From positions 1-8,321 of the forward strand of contig CAAGEF010000155.1 in the NCBI GenBank assembly GCA_900768805.1: 8,321 bases of DNA. Reading direction: 5' to 3'. Positions 6,230 through 8,321 of this stretch are shown here, piece by piece; the first letter of the stretch is position 1, and each line of letters opens with the position of its first letter. The notes under the pieces are model-generated. The model was not told the DNA's origin and did not search any database. It saw only the letters and a list, made by a program, of their open reading frames with translations. Both the position numbers and the translations under genes were made by a program. Origin of the DNA: Clostridia bacterium (GTDB lineage: Bacteria; Bacillota; Clostridia; TANB77; CAG-508).

Positions 6230-6250
6230 AGGTGGATTTTTAATCCACCT
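6230..6250. repeat. Intergenic hairpin; terminator-like on the minus strand only
   Basis: AGGTGGATT (6230-6238) and AATCCACCT (6242-6250) form a perfect 9-bp stem around TTT. On the plus strand it is followed by AAAATAATTTTC, which lacks a T run. On the minus strand it is followed by TTTTTTATTTATTTTT, a proper terminator tail. It sits between the membrane protein stop codon and the transketolase ribosome binding site (6263-6269). It could stop antisense transcription, slow or protect the sense transcript between two operon sections, or act as a weak terminator. Confidence 0.7.
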
Positions 6251-6277
6251 AAAATAATTTTCAAAGGAGAAAGCTTT

Positions 6278-7096
6278 ATGAGTGAATATTTAAATTTAGA
6301 AAAGTATGCAAGGAATATTAGAAGAAGCATAGTAGATATGATATATAAAGCATCATCTGGTCATCCAGGAGGAGCTTTATCTATTACAGATATCTTAGTT
6401 GCACTATATTTTAAAGAAATGAATGTAGATGTTAAAAATCCAAAATTAGAATCAAGAGATAGACTTGTTTTATCTAAAGGTCATGCATCTGCGGCTTTGT
6501 ATGCGACTCTTGCTGAAAAAGGTTTTTTTGAAAAAAATGAATTAAATAATTTTAGAAAAATTGATAGTATTTTACAAGGTCATCCTGATATGAAAAAAAT
6601 TCCTGGAGTGGATATGTCTTCTGGTTCTTTAGGCCAAGGTTTATCTGTTGCAAATGGAATGGCAATTGCAGGAAAATTAGATAAAAAAGATTATAGGGTA
6701 TATTGTATTGTAGGAGATGGAGAAATAGAAGAAGGGCAAATTTGGGAAGCTTCTATGGCCGCTAGTCATTATAAATTAGATAATTTATGCTTAATAGTAG
6801 ATAATAATAATTTACAAATAGATGGAAAAATATCTGAAGTTATGAGTTCATATCCTATTGATGAAAAGTTTGAAAAATTTGGATTTCATACTATAAATAT
6901 AGATGGTCACAATTTTGATGATATAATAAAAGCTTTAGAAGAAGCAAAAACAATAGAAGGAAAACCTACTGCTATAATTGCAAAAACAATAAAAGGAAAA
7001 GGTGTATCTTTTATGGAAAATGATGCTGGATGGCATGGAAAATCGCCAAATGATGAACAATATGCAATTGCAATGAAAGAATTTAAATGTGAGTAG
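6278..7096 (+). CDS. Transketolase, N-terminal (thiamine-diphosphate-binding) subunit
   Basis: This is half of a split transketolase (EC 2.2.1.1). The enzyme moves two-carbon units between sugar phosphates in the non-oxidative pentose phosphate pathway, linking xylulose-5-P, ribose-5-P, erythrose-4-P and glycolysis. The 272 residues hold the pyrophosphate and metal site. Seen are SGHPGG (27-32, with H29), SKGHAS (66-71), SSGSLGQGLS (114-123), and the cofactor motif GDGE (146-149) through DNNN (175-178), followed by GWHG (251-254, with H253), all expected for active transketolase. The ATG follows AAAGGAG (6263-6269) by eight bases. The gene ends on a TAG that overlaps the ribosome binding site of the C-terminal subunit. 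No good promoter is seen directly upstream. Related split enzymes act on other sugar phosphates, so the exact substrate is inferred from family and pairing. Confidence 0.95.
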   Translation: MSEYLNLEKYARNIRRSIVDMIYKASSGHPGGALSITDILVALYFKEMNVDVKNPKLESRDRLVLSKGHASAALYATLAEKGFFEKNELNNFRKIDSILQGHPDMKKIPGVDMSSGSLGQGLSVANGMAIAGKLDKKDYRVYCIVGDGEIEEGQIWEASMAASHYKLDNLCLIVDNNNLQIDGKISEVMSSYPIDEKFEKFGFHTINIDGHNFDDIIKALEEAKTIEGKPTAIIAKTIKGKGVSFMENDAGWHGKSPNDEQYAIAMKEFKCE

Positions 7097-7100
7097 GAGG
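7095..7100 (+). promoter_or_regulatory. Ribosome binding site overlapping the upstream stop codon
   Basis: AGGAGG overlaps the TAG stop of the N-terminal subunit (7094-7096) and lies nine bases before ATG 7110. This suggests translational coupling. It also rules out the in-frame ATG at 7089, which lies upstream of the site. Confidence 0.85.
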
Positions 7101-7109
7101 GGCATTGTT

Positions 7110-8039
7110 ATGAATTTTAATGAAAAAGTAGCTACAAGGCAAAGTTTTGGAGAAGCTTTAGAAGCTTTAGGAAAAGAGAATAAAAATGTAGTAGTATTAG
7201 ATGCTGATTTATCAGGCGCTACAAAAACTAATATATTTGCTAAAAGTTTTCCAAATAGATTTTTTGATATGGGAATTGCGGAACAAAATATGATAGCAAC
7301 AGCAGCTGGTCTTGCTACATGTAATAAAATCCCTTTTGCGAGTACATTTGCAGTATTTGCGACAGGTAGAGCATATGACCAAATAAGAAATAGTATATGT
7401 TATCCTAATTTAAATGTGAAAATATGTGGTACTCATAGTGGAGTTACAGTTGGAGAAGATGGTGCTACACATCAAATGCTTGAAGATATAAATATGATGA
7501 GAGCTCTTCCTAATATGAAAATACTATGTCCTTCTGATGATATTCAAACAAAATGGGCAATAAAAGAAGCAGCAGAAATAAATGGACCAGTATATATAAG
7601 ATTATGTAGAATGGCTACTCCAAAAATTTATGAAGAAAATCAAAATTTTTCATTTGGAAAAGGAATTCAAATTGGAGATGGAACTGTTGCTACTGTTTTC
7701 GCAACAGGAGTTACTGTTTCAGAAGCACTTATAGCACAAGAAAAATTAAAAGCAGAAGGATTAAATATAAGAGTTGTTGATATTCATACAATAAAACCAA
7801 TAGATAGAGAAATAATAATAAAATGTGCAAAAGAAACCAATAAATTAATATCAGTAGAGGATCACAATATTATTGGTGGTTTAGGTTCTGCGATAAGTGA
7901 TGTTTTAATAGAAGAATATCCAAAAAAATTAATTAAAATTGGAGTAAAAGATGTTTTTGGTAAATCTGGAAAAGCGTCAGAATTATTAGATTATTTTGGA
8001 TTAACTAGTAAAGCTATTATAGAAGAAGTAAAAAGATAA
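7110..8039 (+). CDS. Transketolase, C-terminal (pyrimidine-binding) subunit
   Basis: The second half of the split transketolase has 309 residues and pairs with the N-terminal subunit to form the active site at their interface. The pyrimidine-binding domain spans about 1-170: DMGIAEQNM (53-61) contains the catalytic glutamate E58 that activates thiamine diphosphate. GTHSGVTVGEDGATHQ (107-122) and RALPNM (131-136) are standard family stretches. The C-terminal transketolase domain follows at about 185-305, with VVDIHTIKP (222-230), SVEDHNIIGGLGS (248-260) and DVFGKSG (281-287). Together the two subunits total 581 residues, somewhat shorter than single-chain bacterial transketolases of about 660. 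The spacing of 13 bases after the upstream stop and the overlapping binding site imply equal, coupled production. A strong terminator follows at once. Similar C-terminal halves occur in 1-deoxyxylulose-5-phosphate synthase, but the partner gene identifies this as transketolase. Confidence 0.95.
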   Translation: MNFNEKVATRQSFGEALEALGKENKNVVVLDADLSGATKTNIFAKSFPNRFFDMGIAEQNMIATAAGLATCNKIPFASTFAVFATGRAYDQIRNSICYPNLNVKICGTHSGVTVGEDGATHQMLEDINMMRALPNMKILCPSDDIQTKWAIKEAAEINGPVYIRLCRMATPKIYEENQNFSFGKGIQIGDGTVATVFATGVTVSEALIAQEKLKAEGLNIRVVDIHTIKPIDREIIIKCAKETNKLISVEDHNIIGGLGSAISDVLIEEYPKKLIKIGVKDVFGKSGKASELLDYFGLTSKAIIEEVKR

Positions 8040-8072
8040 AAAAATCAATGGTGCTTACCATTGATTTTTTTT
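8040..8072 (+). terminator. Strong intrinsic terminator of the transketolase genes
   Basis: AAAAATCAATGGT (8040-8052) and ACCATTGATTTTT (8057-8069) form a perfect 13-bp stem around GCTT, with the T run continuing to 8072. It begins at the end of the C-terminal subunit's stop codon (TAA, 8037-8039). Confidence 0.93.
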
Positions 8073-8106
8073 CTTTTATTGAATTTGGAATTTTTTTGCA
8101 AATTAT

Positions 8107-8131
8107 GTTTTTGGGGACACTTACCAAAAAC
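8107..8131. repeat. REP-like hairpin with a GGGGACAC core
   Basis: GTTTTTGG (8107-8114) and CCAAAAAC (8124-8131) are perfectly complementary around GGACACTTA. G-rich motifs of the GGGGACAC type stand out in such AT-rich DNA. They recall the short palindromic repeats linked to REP-associated transposases in clostridia. That link is from memory, and no transposase is present here. Confidence 0.5.
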
Positions 8132-8194
8132 AGCTAGATTATAGTTTGTATGGTTGCATGAGTTATTTTTTTTTTATTGGTATTTTTGATTTGT

Positions 8195-8222
8195 GTGTAC
8201 AGAGGTGTACAGAGGGACGGGG
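8195..8222. repeat. Tandem 10-bp repeat followed by a G-rich motif
   Basis: GTGTACAGAG occurs twice in direct succession (8195-8204, 8205-8214) and runs into GGACGGGG (8215-8222). The base composition differs sharply from the surroundings. Together with the hairpin at 8107-8131, this looks like debris or the edge of a REP-type element. Confidence 0.55.
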
Positions 8223-8321
8223 AATTTGTCTATAAAAATAAGCTAGCTACGATATAAAGCCGTGGAGAAAGTATATATTATATAAAATTTATTACATTCC
8301 TCGGTTTCACTCCCAATCGAA

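Noticed and set aside
8195..8214. Tandem GTGTACAGAG as the start of a CRISPR array
   Set aside because: There are two copies of only 10 bases with no spacer between them and no cas genes.
8299..8316. T-box-like string on the minus strand (GGAGTGAAACCGAGG)
   Set aside because: It only loosely resembles the T-box core, and no specifier loop, terminator or downstream synthetase gene is visible on that strand.
8243..8320. Minus-strand open frame of about 25 codons reaching the window edge
   Set aside because: It is too short to recognise, and it lies in DNA with repeat and stem features. It could be the tail of a gene beyond the window but cannot be supported.

Overview
The window is a strongly AT-rich stretch of bacterial chromosome. 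Most likely it comes from a low-GC anaerobic member of the Clostridia (Bacillota). Grounds: heavy AGA/AAA/ATA codon use; strong AGGAGG-type ribosome binding sites before most genes; near-consensus -35/-10 promoters; an AddA-type (not RecB-type) recombination helicase-nuclease; a transketolase split into two subunits; and a tRNA-Glu body very close to the Bacillus type. The genus cannot be fixed from the sequence. No plasmid, phage, CRISPR, integrase or antibiotic resistance gene is visible.

Layout. (1) 1-62: 3' part of a tRNA-Glu with anticodon CUC, followed by an intrinsic terminator at 66-92. (2) 91-282: non-coding DNA rich in perfect and near-perfect inverted repeats, possibly a dispersed intergenic element or a structured RNA. 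(3) 323-1383, minus strand: a cysteine-rich four-helix membrane protein (380-793) and a small all-helical, possibly ferritin-like protein (958-1383), each followed by its own terminator. (4) 1508-5086, plus strand: addA, the large helicase-nuclease subunit of the AddAB double-strand-break repair enzyme, transcribed divergently from the helical protein. The two predicted promoters place their -35 boxes on the same six base pairs. No addB lies beside it. (5) 5194-6226: a two-gene unit of unrecognised envelope proteins behind a near-consensus promoter. The first has an outward-facing beta-type domain between two membrane segments; the second is a four-helix membrane protein. (6) 6278-8039: transketolase N- and C-terminal subunits, tightly coupled, ending in a strong terminator at 8040-8072. 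(7) 8073-8321: non-coding, with REP-like G-rich motifs, a perfect 10-bp tandem repeat and an incomplete stem at the window edge.

How the genes fit together. Only the two transketolase genes form a clear functional pair, making one thiamine-diphosphate enzyme of the non-oxidative pentose phosphate pathway. No promoter or sense-strand terminator is evident between the envelope pair and the transketolase genes, so they may share a transcript. AddA is housekeeping DNA repair. The three membrane proteins and the helical protein have no function I can assign. I see no convincing new defence or biosynthetic system. The most interesting items are the palindromic region after the tRNA, addA without adjacent addB, the cysteine-clustered membrane protein, and the unexplained envelope pair upstream of the transketolase genes.
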